From contig NZ_BCTY01000009.1 of assembly GCF_001591005.1 (NCBI RefSeq), positions 1 to 64,000 of the forward strand: a DNA stretch of 64,000 nucleotides. Reading direction: 5' to 3'. The first letter of the stretch is position 1. The number at the start of each line of letters is the position of its first letter. Positions 10,911-21,789 of the stretch are shown here, piece by piece. A program made the position numbers and the translations under genes. The stretch comes from Sphingomonas sanguinis NBRC 13937 (GTDB taxonomy: Bacteria > Pseudomonadota > Alphaproteobacteria > Sphingomonadales > Sphingomonadaceae). Below the pieces are notes generated by a model. The model was not told where the DNA came from and did not search any database. It was given only the letters and a program-made list of their open reading frames with translations.

Positions 10911-12013
10911 CGAAAGGCTTTCAAACGGCGATCCGCATCGGCGCGGACATTCGCCCAGAACAGGCTGTAGTCATAGACGTGGTAGTTGTTGCCCGGCAGC
11001 ACATAGGGCCCGACGCTCGGCCCCTCGCCGATGGTCAGGATGCCGCGCCCCTCGCACTTGGCGGGGACCTTGCCGGCCGCGATCGCGGCGGTCTTCAGGT
11101 CGGCGGACGGGTAGAGCGTACCGAGATTGGCGGTGGCGGGCGCGGCGACGCCGGGTGTGCCGGTCAGCGGGTTGGTGCACAGCATCGCGGTGTCCTTGCG
11201 GGACGCGCCCGTATAGCCGTTGGTCTTGTCGAACACGTCGAGGATCAGCGACGGGTCGGCAGGCTCGCCGAAGCTCTGCCAGCTGAGGATGCAGCCGGTC
11301 TGGTCGGGCTTCTCGCACGCCGGCAGGCCCATGGCGGGCAGGTCGGCGGTCATCGAGATCGGCCAGCCGACGACATAGGCCGCGACGATCCGCCGCTTGA
11401 GTGCCGGGTCCTTCGCCACCCGGTCGGTCAGCAGCCGCGACAGGTGTAAGCCGCCCTGGCTGTGCCCGGCCAGGATCAGCGGGCGGTTGGGATCGACCTG
11501 TTCGAGAAAGGCGGTGAAGGCGGCGTCCACGTCGCGATAGGCGAGGTCGAGCGCCTGCTCGGCATCCGCCACGCTGGTCAGAAACGCACCGAAGGTCGCC
11601 TGGCGATAGCGTGGTGCCCAGATGTCACCCGCCTCGTTGAACGCGCTTGCCTGACCACGCAGAAACAGCTCGGCACGGGCATTGGTCTCGGGATCGTCGA
11701 TCGGCGCGTTCCAATGCGCCTTGTTGATGTAGGAGGTCGGGTGGATGAAGAACACCGCCGCGCCCTGGCCGGGCTGGCCGGGGGTATAGCCGGTCGGCGT
11801 CCACAGAGCCGGGTTATTCGGAATATCGGGCCGCGCCAGCCACATCACCCGCCGCTTGTAGATTTCCGCTGGCGGAGCCGCCTGCGCCTGGAACGACTCG
11901 GAGGGGACGGTCGACCAGCGGAGCAGCTGGTTGCCGAACATGCGATAGGCAAAGGCCGCCGCGATCGTCAGCACGATGAGGGTCGCCACGACATAGAGGA
12001 ATTTGCGCGCCAA
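10907..12013 (-). CDS. DUF3089-family alpha/beta hydrolase, membrane-anchored
   Basis: A 368-residue protein: an N-terminal hydrophobic helix (about residues 6-24) that anchors or exports it, then an alpha/beta-hydrolase domain with the nucleophile elbow LAGHSQGG and the early segment [10 protein letters not shown] typical of DUF3089. I chose the TTG at 12013 because it is preceded by CGGAG at a good distance; a TTG at 12058 would only add 15 residues. Substrate unknown; lipase or esterase activity is plausible for the fold. It overlaps ruvX (ATGA) and is divergent from gatC. Confidence 0.8.
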   Translation of the reverse strand: MARKFLYVVATLIVLTIAAAFAYRMFGNQLLRWSTVPSESFQAQAAPPAEIYKRRVMWLARPDIPNNPALWTPTGYTPGQPGQGAAVFFIHPTSYINKAHWNAPIDDPETNARAELFLRGQASAFNEAGDIWAPRYRQATFGAFLTSVADAEQALDLAYRDVDAAFTAFLEQVDPNRPLILAGHSQGGLHLSRLLTDRVAKDPALKRRIVAAYVVGWPISMTADLPAMGLPACEKPDQTGCILSWQSFGEPADPSLILDVFDKTNGYTGASRKDTAMLCTNPLTGTPGVAAPATANLGTLYPSADLKTAAIAAGKVPAKCEGRGILTIGEGPSVGPYVLPGNNYHVYDYSLFWANVRADADRRLKAFR

Positions 12014-12151
12014 ATCGTCACTCCGTTGTGCGGTGCAGCAAAACCGGACGGCCCGCAATTGCTATCCATGATGCCCCACTTGCCCCCATTGCAATCGCCG
12101 AGGCGGCAAAAGCGTTGCGCGAAGCCGCGCGGCGATGCTAGCCGCAAATCC

Positions 12152-12439
12152 ATGTCCGTAGATACCGCAACCGTGAAGAAGATCGCGAGCCTTGCCCGCA
12201 TCGCGATCACCGAGGAGGACGCGACGCGCCTCGCCCCCGAGCTTGGGAACATCCTGGGCTGGATCGAGCAACTGGGTGAGGTCGATACCCAAGGGGTCGA
12301 GCCGATGACCGCGGTGATCCCGAACCAGCTTCGCCTGCGTGACGACGTCGTCAATGACGGCGGCATCCGCGACCTCCTCATGCAGAATGCGCCGCAGGCC
12401 GAACATGGCTTCTTCACGGTGCCCAAGGTGATCGAATAA
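12152..12439 (+). CDS. gatC: Aspartyl/glutamyl-tRNA amidotransferase subunit C
   Basis: A 95-residue GatC. The sequence [32 protein letters not shown] and the C-terminal [11 protein letters not shown] are characteristic. GatC wraps around GatA and stabilises the GatCAB complex, which converts Glu-tRNA(Gln) or Asp-tRNA(Asn) to the correctly charged tRNA. The ribosome site is weak. The stop shares a base with the gatA start (TAATG). Confidence 0.95.
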   Translation: MSVDTATVKKIASLARIAITEEDATRLAPELGNILGWIEQLGEVDTQGVEPMTAVIPNQLRLRDDVVNDGGIRDLLMQNAPQAEHGFFTVPKVIE

Positions 12440-13920
12440 TGACTGATCTCACCACACTCGGCATCGCCGCCATCCGCGACGGCGTGCGCGACGGCCAGTT
12501 CAAGGCGCGCGAAGTCGCCGAGGCGTTCAACGCCAAGGTCGCGGGTGCCCGCGCGCTCAATGCCTTCCTGGTCGAGACCCCGGAGCATGCGCTGGCCGCC
12601 GCCGATGCGGCCGATGCGGCGCGTGCCGCTGGCGAGACGCTCAAGCCGCTGGCCGGCGTGCCGATCGGCATGAAGGACCTGTTCGCGACCAAGGGCGTCG
12701 CGACCACCGCCGCCAGCAAGATCCTGGAAGGCTTCGTTCCGCCCTACGAGTCGACGGTTTCGCAGAATCTGTGGAACGCAGGCGCGGGCATGCTCGGCAA
12801 GCTGAACCTCGACCAGTTCGCGATGGGTTCCTCCAACGAGACGAGCGCCTTCGGCAATGTGATCTCGCCTTGGCGTCGCCCGAACGACACCGCGCCGCTC
12901 GCCCCCGGCGGGTCGTCAGGTGGGTCGTCGACGGCGGTGTCGGCGGGGCTGGCTCCCGGCGCGACCGGCACCGACACCGGTGGCTCGATCCGCCAGCCTG
13001 CCGCCTTTACCGGCATTTCGGGCATCAAGCCGACCTATGGCCGTTGCTCGCGCTGGGGCACGATCGCCTTCGCCTCCTCGCTCGACCAGGCGGGGCCGAT
13101 GGCGCGTGACGTGCGCGACTGCGCGATCATGCTGGAGGCGATGGCGGGCTTCGACGCGAAGGACGCGACCTCGCTGAAGCTCGACGTGCCCAACTGGGAA
13201 GCCGCGCTGTCGACCGACCTGAAGGGCAGACGCGTCGGCGTGCCCAAGGAATACCGCGTCGACGGCATGCCCGCCGAGATCGAGGCGCTGTGGCAGCAGG
13301 GCATCGACTGGATGCGCGATGCGGGGGCGGAGATCGTCGAGGTCTCGCTGCCCCACACCAAGTACGCGCTGCCCGCTTACTACATCATCGCGCCTGCCGA
13401 GGCGTCGTCCAACCTCGCCCGCTATGACGGCGTGCGCTACGGCCTGCGCGACCTGCCTGAAGGGGCGGGGTTGCAGGACATGTACGCCGCGACCCGCGCC
13501 GCCGGGTTCGGCGACGAGGTGAAGCGCCGTATCCTGATCGGCACCTATGTGCTGTCGGCGGGCTTCTACGATGCGTACTACACCCAGGCGCAGAAGGTCC
13601 GCACGCTGATCGCCCGCGATTTCGAGCGCGCGTTCGAGCAATGCGACGTGCTGCTCACCCCGACCGCACCGTCGGCGGCGTTCGCGCTGGGCGAGAAGCA
13701 GGCCGACCCGCTGGCCATGTATCTCAACGACGTGTTCACGGTGCCCGCCTCGCTGGCCGGGCTGCCCGCCATGTCGGTGCCGGGCGGTCTGGACAAGGAC
13801 GGGCTGCCGCTCGGCCTTCAGATTATCGGCAAGCCGCTGGACGAGCAGGGCGTGCTGAACGCTGGGCTGGCCATCGAGCAGCGTGCGGGCTTTACCGCCC
13901 GTCCGCAGGCCTGGTGGTAA
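12439..13920 (+). CDS. gatA: Glutamyl-tRNA(Gln) amidotransferase subunit A
   Basis: A 493-residue amidase-signature enzyme that releases ammonia from glutamine for GatB. The catalytic Lys is in [10 protein letters not shown], and the Ser-cisSer-Lys triad region is [17 protein letters not shown] followed by [12 protein letters not shown]. Length is normal for the family. It is translationally coupled to gatC, and its last codons overlap the putative GTG start of the small membrane protein that separates it from gatB. Confidence 0.97.
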   Translation: MTDLTTLGIAAIRDGVRDGQFKAREVAEAFNAKVAGARALNAFLVETPEHALAAADAADAARAAGETLKPLAGVPIGMKDLFATKGVATTAASKILEGFVPPYESTVSQNLWNAGAGMLGKLNLDQFAMGSSNETSAFGNVISPWRRPNDTAPLAPGGSSGGSSTAVSAGLAPGATGTDTGGSIRQPAAFTGISGIKPTYGRCSRWGTIAFASSLDQAGPMARDVRDCAIMLEAMAGFDAKDATSLKLDVPNWEAALSTDLKGRRVGVPKEYRVDGMPAEIEALWQQGIDWMRDAGAEIVEVSLPHTKYALPAYYIIAPAEASSNLARYDGVRYGLRDLPEGAGLQDMYAATRAAGFGDEVKRRILIGTYVLSAGFYDAYYTQAQKVRTLIARDFERAFEQCDVLLTPTAPSAAFALGEKQADPLAMYLNDVFTVPASLAGLPAMSVPGGLDKDGLPLGLQIIGKPLDEQGVLNAGLAIEQRAGFTARPQAWW

Positions 13921-14330
13921 GCGACCGCGCCTTTTCGGCCCGCAACATCGCCGTGTTGCGGGAGGCGCAGGGCGCCCTGAACGTCGCGTTCGGGGCGATC
14001 CTGAGCGCCTATGTCGGCGTGTCGCTGAGCCATATGGAAAGCCAGCCTTTCGACCATCACACGCTGGCGCGCTTCTTTCTAGGCGTGGCGGGTTTCATCC
14101 TGTGCTTGTGCGTGGGCAACAGCGTGATCCTGCGCGGTGAGGTCCGGCTGGGCATTCTGTTCCTGCTGCTGGGCGCGGGCGCGGCCTATATCGGGTTGCG
14201 GGAGGCGCGGCATCTCGGCTTCGAGACGTCCGTCCTGCGCATCCTGTCGAGCTGCTGGATCGTGGCCCTGCTGGGCAGCAACGCCGTCCTGACGGCGATC
14301 AACTATCTTCATCATCGAGATCGAACATGA
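13914..14330 (+). CDS. Small four-helix membrane protein inserted between gatA and gatB
   Basis: A predicted 138-residue protein with four hydrophobic segments (about 20-38, 52-72, 78-92, 105-125) and no recognised family. The proposed GTG start overlaps gatA by seven bases, and its TGA overlaps the gatB ATG (ATGA), which argues that it is a real translated gene and not a gap. Function unknown; nothing suggests a role in tRNA amidation beyond position. The exact start is uncertain since no strong ribosome site is visible. Confidence 0.7.
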   Translation: MVSDRAFSARNIAVLREAQGALNVAFGAILSAYVGVSLSHMESQPFDHHTLARFFLGVAGFILCLCVGNSVILRGEVRLGILFLLLGAGAAYIGLREARHLGFETSVLRILSSCWIVALLGSNAVLTAINYLHHRDRT

Positions 14331-15808
14331 GCGAATATCGCATCCAGGGCGCGACGGGGGAATGGGAGGTCGTGATCGGCCTGGAAGTTCATGCCCAGGT
14401 CACCACCAACGCCAAGCTGTTCTCCGGCGCAGCGACCGCGTTCGGCGCGGAGCCGAACACCCAGGTCTCGCTGGTCGACGCCGCGATGCCCGGGATGCTG
14501 CCCGTGCCCAACATGGAGTGCATCCGCCAGGCGGTGCGCACCGGCATGGCGATCGACGCGCAGATCAATAAGTGGTCACGCTTCGACCGGAAGAACTACT
14601 TCTACGCCGATCTGCCGCAGGGCTATCAGATCAGCCAGCTCTACCACCCGCTGGTGGGCGAGGGCGCGATCGAGATCAGCCTGGACGAGAAGAACCCCGA
14701 CGGCCCCACCAAGTCGATCGGCGTCGAGCGTATCCATGTCGAGCAGGATGCGGGCAAGCTGATGCACGACCAGCATCCGACGCGCTCCTATGTCGACCTG
14801 AACCGCTCGGGCGTGGCGCTGATGGAGATCGTCAGCCGCCCCGACATGCGTTCGCCCGCCGAAGCAGGGGCTTATCTCCGCAAGCTGCGCGCCATTCTCC
14901 GCTATGTTGGGTCGTGCGATGGCAATATGGAAGAAGGCTCGATGCGCGCCGACGTGAACGTGTCGGTGCGCAAGCCCGGCGACGAATTCGGCACGCGCAC
15001 CGAGACGAAGAACGTCAACTCGGTACGCTTCGTCATGGCCGCGATCGAATATGAGGCCAAGCGCCAGGTCGCGGTGCTGGAGGATGGCGGCAAGATCGTC
15101 CAGGAAACCCGCCTGTTCAACGTCGAGAGCGGCACCACCCGGTCGATGCGGTCCAAGGAAGATGCGCATGATTACCGCTACTTTCCCGATCCCGACCTGC
15201 TGCCGCTGGAGCTGACCGACACGTTCCTCGAGGAATGCCGCGCCAGCCTGCCCGAGCTGCCCGACGCCAAGCGTCGTCGCTATGAAGCCCTGGGCCTGAC
15301 CGCCTACAATGCGGGTGTTCTGACCGCCGAGGTCGAGACGGCTCGCTGGTTCGACGGGCTGCTGGACGCTCTGGAGGGCACGAGCGCCAAGCCCGCGCAG
15401 GCGGCGAACTGGGTCGCGGCCGAGCTGTTCGGTGCGCTCAATCGGCTGGGCAAGGACATTACCGAGAGCCCGGTATCGCCTGCCCAGGCGGCGGAGCTGC
15501 TGGCCCTGGTCGCCGACGGCACGCTGTCGGGGAGCCTCTCCAAGCAGGTGTTCGAGATCATGCTGGAGACGGGCGATGGTCCGTCCAAGATCGTCGAGGA
15601 GCGTGGCCTCAAGCAGACCAGCGACACCGGTGCGATCGAAGCGGTGATCGCCGAGGTGCTGGAGAAGAACCCGAACCAGCTGGGTCAGTACCGGGCGGGT
15701 AAGGAAGCGCTGTTCGGGTTCTTTGTGGGGCAGACGATGAAGGCGATGGGCGGTAAGGCCAATCCGGCGGTGGTGAACGACCTGCTGAAGAAAGCGTTGG
15801 CGGGGTAA
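14327..15808 (+). CDS. gatB: Aspartyl/glutamyl-tRNA amidotransferase subunit B
   Basis: A 493-residue GatB that binds the misacylated tRNA and performs the kinase and transamidase steps. The N-terminal signature [13 protein letters not shown], the zinc/ATP-site regions and RADVNVSVR match the family, and the C-terminal 150 residues form the YqeY-like tRNA-binding tail ([37 protein letters not shown]). Its ATG overlaps the previous stop by four bases. The repeat cluster at 15826-16039 follows immediately. Confidence 0.97.
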   Translation: MSEYRIQGATGEWEVVIGLEVHAQVTTNAKLFSGAATAFGAEPNTQVSLVDAAMPGMLPVPNMECIRQAVRTGMAIDAQINKWSRFDRKNYFYADLPQGYQISQLYHPLVGEGAIEISLDEKNPDGPTKSIGVERIHVEQDAGKLMHDQHPTRSYVDLNRSGVALMEIVSRPDMRSPAEAGAYLRKLRAILRYVGSCDGNMEEGSMRADVNVSVRKPGDEFGTRTETKNVNSVRFVMAAIEYEAKRQVAVLEDGGKIVQETRLFNVESGTTRSMRSKEDAHDYRYFPDPDLLPLELTDTFLEECRASLPELPDAKRRRYEALGLTAYNAGVLTAEVETARWFDGLLDALEGTSAKPAQAANWVAAELFGALNRLGKDITESPVSPAQAAELLALVADGTLSGSLSKQVFEIMLETGDGPSKIVEERGLKQTSDTGAIEAVIAEVLEKNPNQLGQYRAGKEALFGFFVGQTMKAMGGKANPAVVNDLLKKALAG

Positions 15809-15825
15809 GGGCTCCCACAAGAACT

Positions 15826-16039
15826 CCCCCTCCCGCAGGCGGGAGGGGGTTGGGGGAGGGTAGGAAGCCTCGCAGAGCCCATCGCTCGTGGCTTTCCCTT
15901 CCCCATCCCCTCCCGCCTGCGGGAGGGGTGCGCTTTGGGCGAGCGGCGCGCGCTATCGAAAGCTTTTCGTCTTGGCGAGTGGCTTGCGATAATCTCCACA
16001 CCTCACCGCGAACTGCTCCCCTCTCGCAGGCGGGAGGGG
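15826..16039. repeat. Cluster of three palindromic repeats, family A
   Basis: Three near-identical palindromes at 15826-15849 (11-bp arms, spacer AG), 15907-15928 (10-bp arms, spacer CT) and 16018-16039 (one mismatch, spacer AG). The first and third are followed by a G-rich tail (TTGGGGGAGGG, CCGGGGGAGGG); the middle one is in the opposite orientation. No gene is seen between gatB and 16082. Confidence 0.8.
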
Positions 16040-16081
16040 CCGGGGGAGGGCAACGGTGTCTCACCGAGCCAACCCCCTCAA

Positions 16082-16324
16082 TCACTGCGCATCCAAATCC
16101 TGGTTACGCACCACGCCGCCGGTGCCGCCAACACCGTCATGCTCACCCGTATCGGTAAACGTCACCGGCTCCTCACCGCCTTCGCCACGCGCGACCGCGT
16201 CCGACCGCGCCTCGACGGCCTGTTCGATGTCACTGCGCGGGTCCTCGCGCGGCGGGCTGTCTGGGTTATTCTCGGGTGCCTCGCTGGGCGGGCTGTCGGG
16301 ATGGTTTTCGGGATTGTTCGCCAT
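16082..16324 (-). CDS. Short acidic, proline-rich hypothetical protein
   Basis: An 80-residue protein, probably disordered: an N-terminal Pro/Glu/Asn/Ser-rich half with a repeated element (NPENHPDSPPSEAP, then PENNPDSPPREDP) and a Gly/Asp-rich C-terminal half. A strong GAGGAG ribosome site lies seven bases before the ATG, which is why I call it. No family recognised. It starts 12 bases after the stop of the next upstream small gene, and the two are probably one transcript. Confidence 0.6.
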   Translation of the reverse strand: MANNPENHPDSPPSEAPENNPDSPPREDPRSDIEQAVEARSDAVARGEGGEEPVTFTDTGEHDGVGGTGGVVRNQDLDAQ

Positions 16325-16336
16325 GATCGGCTCCTC

Positions 16337-16495
16337 TCAAATCTGGGGCGGCTGGGCGGTGCCGGGATCGCCCGGGCCGACGCCGGGGGCGGGCTGGTCG
16401 ATGTCCGGGCCGGGCGGCACGATTTCGGGCGGCGGCGCATCGGGTTGCGCCGGTTGGGTCGGCGTCGGGCTTTCGGGCGGGGGCTGGGTGGCCAT
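16337..16495 (-). CDS. Very short proline-rich hypothetical protein
   Basis: A 52-residue protein, roughly 40 percent proline, with Gln, Asp and Gly; likely disordered (starts MATQPPPESPTPTQ). AAAGGAGAG ends about eight bases before the ATG, an excellent ribosome site. Its TGA lies within the ribosome site of the downstream 80-residue gene. No family recognised. Confidence 0.55.
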   Translation of the reverse strand: MATQPPPESPTPTQPAQPDAPPPEIVPPGPDIDQPAPGVGPGDPGTAQPPQI

Positions 16496-16563
16496 TCTCG
16501 CTCTCCTTTTGGGGGATTGAGGGGCATAAACGCACCGGATACGCCGATGTTGCCTGTTGTCCC

Positions 16564-16591
16564 TTGCCGAAGCCGCCCAGGGTGATATAGA
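16564..16591 (+). promoter_or_regulatory. Promoter for tRNA-Leu
   Basis: TTGCCG at 16564-16569 and TATAGA at 16586-16591, spacer 16 bases, about 27 bases before the mature tRNA. Confidence 0.5.
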
Positions 16592-16617
16592 CGCGCGCCC
16601 ATCGGCGGTGTCCTCGT

Positions 16618-16702
16618 GCGGGCGTGGCGGAACTGGTAGACGCGCTGGATTTAGGTTCCAGTATCGTAAGATGTGGGGGTTCGAGTCCCTTCGCCCGCAC
16701 CA
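16618..16702 (+). tRNA. tRNA-Leu (anticodon UAG)
   Basis: An 85-base cloverleaf with encoded CCA. Acceptor arms GCGGGCG / CGCCCGC plus discriminator A; anticodon arm CTGGA-TTTAGGT-TCCAG gives anticodon TAG; a long variable arm follows, as in leucine tRNAs; the T arm contains GGTTCGAGTCC. It would read CUA and, by wobble, other CUN codons. Confidence 0.95.
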
Positions 16703-16761
16703 GTCCCCGGTCACAACGGGGCGACAGCCACACGGAATTTCTCCAGATTGAAGGCCTTTAG

Positions 16762-18411
16762 ATGCAGACTGTCGAGACGCTGAACGAGGGGCTGAAGCGC
16801 GCCTACACGCTCACCATCACTGCCAAGGATATCGAGGGCAAGGTCGATGCCGAGCTGAAGCGGATCGCTCCGCAGATGAAGATGCCCGGTTTCCGCCCCG
16901 GCAAGGTGCCGACGAACCTGGTTCGCAAGATGCACGGCCCGGCGCTGCTGCAGGACGCCCTGAACACCGCGCTGCAGGAAGGCGTGCAGTCGCTGATCGC
17001 CGAAAAGAACCTGCGTCCCGCGATGCAGCCCCAGGTCGAGCTGGTCGGTGAGTATGAGCAGGGCCAGGACGCCACGCTGAACGTCACGCTCGAAGTGCTG
17101 CCGCAGGTCCCGACCCCGGCGATCGACGCGCTGAAGCTCGACCGCCTGACCGTGCCGGTCGCTGACGAAGCCGTTGACGAGCAGCTGCAGAAGTTCGCCG
17201 ATCAGCAGAAGCGCTGGGACGATGCGGGCGACAAGGCCGCCGAGCAGGGCGACCAGGTCACCGTCGACTTCGTCGGCAAGACCGCCGATGGCGTTGCCTT
17301 CGAGGGCGGCTCGGGCGAGGACATGGCCGTCGAGATCGGCGGCGGTCGCCTGATCCCCGGTTTCGAGGACCAGCTGGTCGGCGTGAAGGCCGGTGAAGAG
17401 AAGCAGATCTCGGTCACCTTCCCCGAGGACTATCCCGCCAAGAACCTGGCCGGCCAGCCCGCGACCTTCGACCTGACGATCAAGTCGGTGAAGATCGCCG
17501 GCGAAGCCAAGATCGACGACGAGATGGCCAAGAATCTGGGCCTCGAGAGCCTGGAGCAGCTGCGCGGCTTGCTGAAGGGGCAGATCGAGCAGGAGCATAA
17601 CGGCCTGACCCGCACGTACATGAAGCGCAAGCTGCTCGACCAGCTGGCCGATGGTCACGACTTCGAAGTGCCGCCATCGATGGTCGAGGCCGAGTTCTCG
17701 CAGATCTGGGCGCAGCTCGAGCATGAAGCGACCCATGAGGAAGACCCCGAGGCCGCCAAGGCAGAGATGGAGAAGGAGCGCGGCGATTATCAGAAGATCG
17801 CCGAGCGCCGCGTCCGTCTGGGCCTCCTCCTCTCGGAGATCGGTCAGGCGAACGGCGTCGAAGTGACTGCGCAGGAAATGAACCGCCTGATCGCGCAGGC
17901 CGCGCAGCAGTACGGCCCGGAAGATCGCCAGCGCTTCATCCAGTATGTCCAGCAGGAGCCGATGGCCGCCGCCCAGCTGCGCGCCCCGCTCTATGAGGAC
18001 AAGGTCGTCGACTTCCTGTTCGGCAAGGCCGAGATCACCGACCGCGAGACCACCCGTGAGGAGCTGGAAGCCGCGATCGAGAGCGAAGACGGCTTCGCCA
18101 CCGGCACGCACGTCCACAACCATGATCACGACCACGATCATGACCACGGCGCCAAGAAGTCGAAGGCGAAGGCCAAGAAGGCCGACGTGACCGATGACGC
18201 CGCGTCGGAAGACGCGACCGCCGAGGACGCGCCGAAGAAGACGACCCGCGCCAAGAAGGCCGCTCCGGCCGAGGGCGAGGCGGCAGTCGCCGAAGAGGCG
18301 CCGAAGAAGACCACGCGCGCCAAGAAGGCCGCTCCGGTCGAAGGCGAAGCGGAGGCCGCCGAGGCTCCCGCCAAGAAGCCGCGCGCGAAGAAGGCTGCGC
18401 CGACCGAATAA
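16762..18411 (+). CDS. tig: Trigger factor with long Lys/Ala- and His-rich C-terminal tail
   Basis: A 549-residue ribosome-associated chaperone and peptidyl-prolyl isomerase. The ribosome-docking signature GFRPGKVP is at residues 43-50; the FKBP-type domain covers about 155-240 (GDQVTVDFVGKT to TFDLTIKSVK); the helical chaperone arms follow to about 440. The usual length is 430-460 residues. The extra 100 residues hold a His/Asp run (HVHNHDHDHDHDH, near 450-463) and three repeats of the type KKTTRAKKAAP, a histone-like basic segment. The tail may bind metal or nucleic acid; that is inference. Placement before clpP/clpX is conserved in bacteria. Confidence 0.96.
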   Translation: MQTVETLNEGLKRAYTLTITAKDIEGKVDAELKRIAPQMKMPGFRPGKVPTNLVRKMHGPALLQDALNTALQEGVQSLIAEKNLRPAMQPQVELVGEYEQGQDATLNVTLEVLPQVPTPAIDALKLDRLTVPVADEAVDEQLQKFADQQKRWDDAGDKAAEQGDQVTVDFVGKTADGVAFEGGSGEDMAVEIGGGRLIPGFEDQLVGVKAGEEKQISVTFPEDYPAKNLAGQPATFDLTIKSVKIAGEAKIDDEMAKNLGLESLEQLRGLLKGQIEQEHNGLTRTYMKRKLLDQLADGHDFEVPPSMVEAEFSQIWAQLEHEATHEEDPEAAKAEMEKERGDYQKIAERRVRLGLLLSEIGQANGVEVTAQEMNRLIAQAAQQYGPEDRQRFIQYVQQEPMAAAQLRAPLYEDKVVDFLFGKAEITDRETTREELEAAIESEDGFATGTHVHNHDHDHDHDHGAKKSKAKAKKADVTDDAASEDATAEDAPKKTTRAKKAAPAEGEAAVAEEAPKKTTRAKKAAPVEGEAEAAEAPAKKPRAKKAAPTE

Positions 18412-18444
18412 GGACGGCATCGGATTTTGCGTTCGTGACAAACG

Positions 18445-18476
18445 GGAAGGGCGGTCGCGCAAGCGGTCGCCCTTCC
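18445..18476 (+). terminator. Hairpin after tig
   Basis: A perfect 9-bp stem GGAAGGGCG / CGCCCTTCC with a 14-base loop, about 30 bases past the stop; no U-run. A second short palindrome (CTCCCCT-GCA-AGGGGAG, 18489-18505) follows and belongs to the dispersed repeat family B. Confidence 0.5.
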
Positions 18477-18488
18477 TGCGTTGTGATC

Positions 18489-18505
18489 CTCCCCTGCAAG
18501 GGGAG
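18489..18505. repeat. Half-copy of palindromic repeat family B
   Basis: CTCCCCTGCAAGGGGAG, a 7-bp stem with a GCA loop, identical to the outer arm of the repeat at 43440-43552. Confidence 0.6.
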
Positions 18506-18602
18506 AAATGGCCAACGGGCTGTCCCGCCCGGCCTTGTCGGCGCATAGGGGCATGGGCTGTGACGGGGGGCGGATCGCCCGCCTTTTGACTGAGGATAGG
18601 TT

Positions 18603-19535
18603 GTGAACGAACCCCGGATCGCGGTGCTGCTGCCCTGCTACAATGAAGAGGCGGCGATTGCGCAGACCATCGCGGGGTTCCGCGCGGCGCTGCCGTCGGC
18701 GGCGATCTATGTCTATGACAATAACAGCAAGGATCGGACGATGGAGGTCGCGCGCGAAGCCGGGGCCATTGTCCGGTCGGAACGTATCCAGGGCAAGGGC
18801 GCGGTGGTGCGCCGCATGTTCGCGGATATCGATGCCGATATCTATGTGATGGCCGATGGCGACGCGACTTATGACGCCGCCTCCGCCCCCAGCCTGGTCG
18901 CGCGCATGGTCGAAGAGCAACTCGACATGGTGGTGGGCCAGCGGGTGAGCGAGGCCGAGCTCGCCTATCGCCGCGGGCACCGGTTCGGCAATGCGATGCT
19001 AACGGGCATGCTCGCCAAGCTGTTCGGGCGGAGTTTCACCGATATCCTCTCGGGTTACCGCGTCTTCTCGCGACGCTTCGTCAAGAGCTTTCCCGTGCTG
19101 TCGGTCGGCTTCGAGATCGAGACCGAGATCAGCGTCCATGCGCTGGAGCTGAAGATGCCCTGTGCCGAGATCGCGACGCCCTATTATGCGCGGCCGGAAG
19201 GGTCGACCTCGAAGCTCAGCACCTATTCGGACGGCTGGCGCATCCTGCGTACGATCATCAAGCTGTATCGGATCGAGCGCCCGCTATGGTTCTTTGGGGC
19301 GATTGCCGGGCTGTTCGCGGCCCTGGCGGTGCTTCTCTCCGCGCCGTTGATCTTCACCTATCTGGAAACGCATCAGGTGCCACGCTTCCCGACCGCGATC
19401 CTGTCGACCGGGCTGATGCTGCTCGCCGCGCTGAACCTATTCACCGGCCTGATCCTCGATACGGTGGTGCGTGGGCGGCAGGAGGTACGGCGGCTGGCCT
19501 ATCTGGCGCTGCCCGCGCCGGGGAACGAACGCTAA
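18603..19535 (+). CDS. Family 2 glycosyltransferase, DPM1-like, with C-terminal membrane helices
   Basis: A 310-residue enzyme. The N-terminal GT-A domain has [11 protein letters not shown], the donor-binding YDNNSKDRT and the metal-binding [24 protein letters not shown] and [10 protein letters not shown] are typical of polyprenyl-phosphate glycosyltransferases. Two hydrophobic helices near 230-255 and 265-290 anchor it to the inner membrane. The GTG start is preceded by GAGGATAGG. It probably transfers a sugar from a nucleotide donor to undecaprenyl phosphate, supplying GT-C enzymes such as the one at 6284-7846; that link is inference. It interrupts the tig-clpP neighbourhood. Confidence 0.85.
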   Translation: MNEPRIAVLLPCYNEEAAIAQTIAGFRAALPSAAIYVYDNNSKDRTMEVAREAGAIVRSERIQGKGAVVRRMFADIDADIYVMADGDATYDAASAPSLVARMVEEQLDMVVGQRVSEAELAYRRGHRFGNAMLTGMLAKLFGRSFTDILSGYRVFSRRFVKSFPVLSVGFEIETEISVHALELKMPCAEIATPYYARPEGSTSKLSTYSDGWRILRTIIKLYRIERPLWFFGAIAGLFAALAVLLSAPLIFTYLETHQVPRFPTAILSTGLMLLAALNLFTGLILDTVVRGRQEVRRLAYLALPAPGNER

Positions 19536-19598
19536 TCGGATTTTCATGCCTGAAAGCGATAAACGCTGCACGGCACCATCCGCGGATGTCGCCGGGGC

Positions 19599-19627
19599 TT
19601 GAATATGCGCGGCCATCACGCGACATA
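19599..19627 (+). promoter_or_regulatory. Promoter for clpP
   Basis: TTGAAT (19599-19604, preceded by C, giving CTTGAAT) and GACATA (19622-19627), spacer 17. The -35 resembles both sigma-70 and heat-shock consensus; the -10 does not resemble CCCCAT. Confidence 0.45.
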
Positions 19628-19657
19628 GGGGCTCTTCTGGGCATAAGAGAGATTTCC

Positions 19658-20347
19658 ATGCACAATCCGTTCGAGACCGGCGATTTCGCGAGCCCGCTGG
19701 CGATGGCTGGCGTCGGGCTCCGGCAGACGCAGGCCGGTCTGGTTCCGATCGTCATCGAACAGTCGAACCGCGGCGAACGCTCGTTCGATATCTTCAGCCG
19801 CCTGCTGCGCGAGCGTATCATCTTCGTCACCGGCGGTGTCGAGGACGGTATGGCTTCGCTGATCTGCGCGCAGCTGCTGTTCCTTGAATCGGAAAATCCG
19901 AAGAAGGATATCTATATGTACATCAACTCGCCGGGCGGTGTCGTCACGGCGGGCATGGCGATCCATGACACGATGCAGTATATCCGTCCGCGCGTCGGCA
20001 CGCTGTGCATCGGTCAGGCCGCCTCGATGGGCAGCTTCCTGCTGTCGGCCGGTGAGCCGGGCATGCGCGTCGCGACCACGAACAGCCGCATAATGATCCA
20101 CCAGCCCTCGGGCGGGGCGCAGGGCATGGCGGCCGATATCGAGATCCAGGCGCGTGAAATCCTGCGCATGCGGCATTTCCTGAACACGCTGTACGCCAAG
20201 TACACCGGCAAGCCGCTCGAGGAGATCGAGCGCGCGATGGACCGCGACAAGTTCATGAGCGCCGAGGAAGCTAAGGAGTTCGGCCTGATCGACCAGGTGT
20301 TCGACAAGCGTCCGACCCCGGCCGACGACGCGTCGACCGCTGCGTAA
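19658..20347 (+). CDS. clpP: ATP-dependent Clp protease proteolytic subunit
   Basis: A 229-residue serine protease subunit that forms the two-ring barrel of ClpXP/ClpAP. The catalytic triad is visible: Ser123 in [11 protein letters not shown], His148 in IMIHQPSGG, and Asp197 in DRDKFM. The start ATG ([10 protein letters not shown]) has AGAGAG upstream; longer in-frame starts lie in the preceding gene's 3' region. The N-terminal residues before LVPIVIEQS are the processed axial-loop region. The neighbour downstream is its unfoldase partner clpX. Confidence 0.97.
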   Translation: MHNPFETGDFASPLAMAGVGLRQTQAGLVPIVIEQSNRGERSFDIFSRLLRERIIFVTGGVEDGMASLICAQLLFLESENPKKDIYMYINSPGGVVTAGMAIHDTMQYIRPRVGTLCIGQAASMGSFLLSAGEPGMRVATTNSRIMIHQPSGGAQGMAADIEIQAREILRMRHFLNTLYAKYTGKPLEEIERAMDRDKFMSAEEAKEFGLIDQVFDKRPTPADDASTAA

Positions 20348-20352
20348 GGCGG

Positions 20353-20377
20353 ATCGTTCACGATGAACGGTTTATTT
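20353..20377 (+). terminator. Weak terminator between clpP and clpX
   Basis: An 8-bp stem (one G-U pair) ATCGTTCA-CGA-TGAACGGT followed by TTATTT. It may give partial read-through into clpX. Confidence 0.5.
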
Positions 20378-20458
20378 CGATTGTGACTTTATAGGGGTGC
20401 GGTACGATGCGCACCCCGGCAACGGTAGCGCACCGGTATCGGGTGCGAGAGGTGATTG

Positions 20459-21730
<1,272 letters not shown>

Positions 21731-21759
21731 CCGGTCCTGTGACGTTGTGAATGGATGGC

Positions 21760-21789
21760 GGGCGCTTCCCTGAGGGAGGCGCCCGTTTT
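21760..21789 (+). terminator. Intrinsic terminator after clpX
   Basis: An 11-bp stem GGGCGCTTCCC / GGGAGGCGCCC (one G-U pair) with loop TGA, then GTTTTC. Confidence 0.8.

Noticed and set aside
15809-16060. Possible CRISPR-like array in the GC-rich repeats after gatB
   Set aside because: Copies are self-palindromic, alternate in orientation, differ in spacing (about 81 and 111 bases) and lack uniform spacers or cas genes.
16705-16721. CCCCG-GTCACAA-CGGGG hairpin after tRNA-Leu as a terminator
   Set aside because: Only five pairs and no T-run; could be processing or chance in GC-rich DNA.
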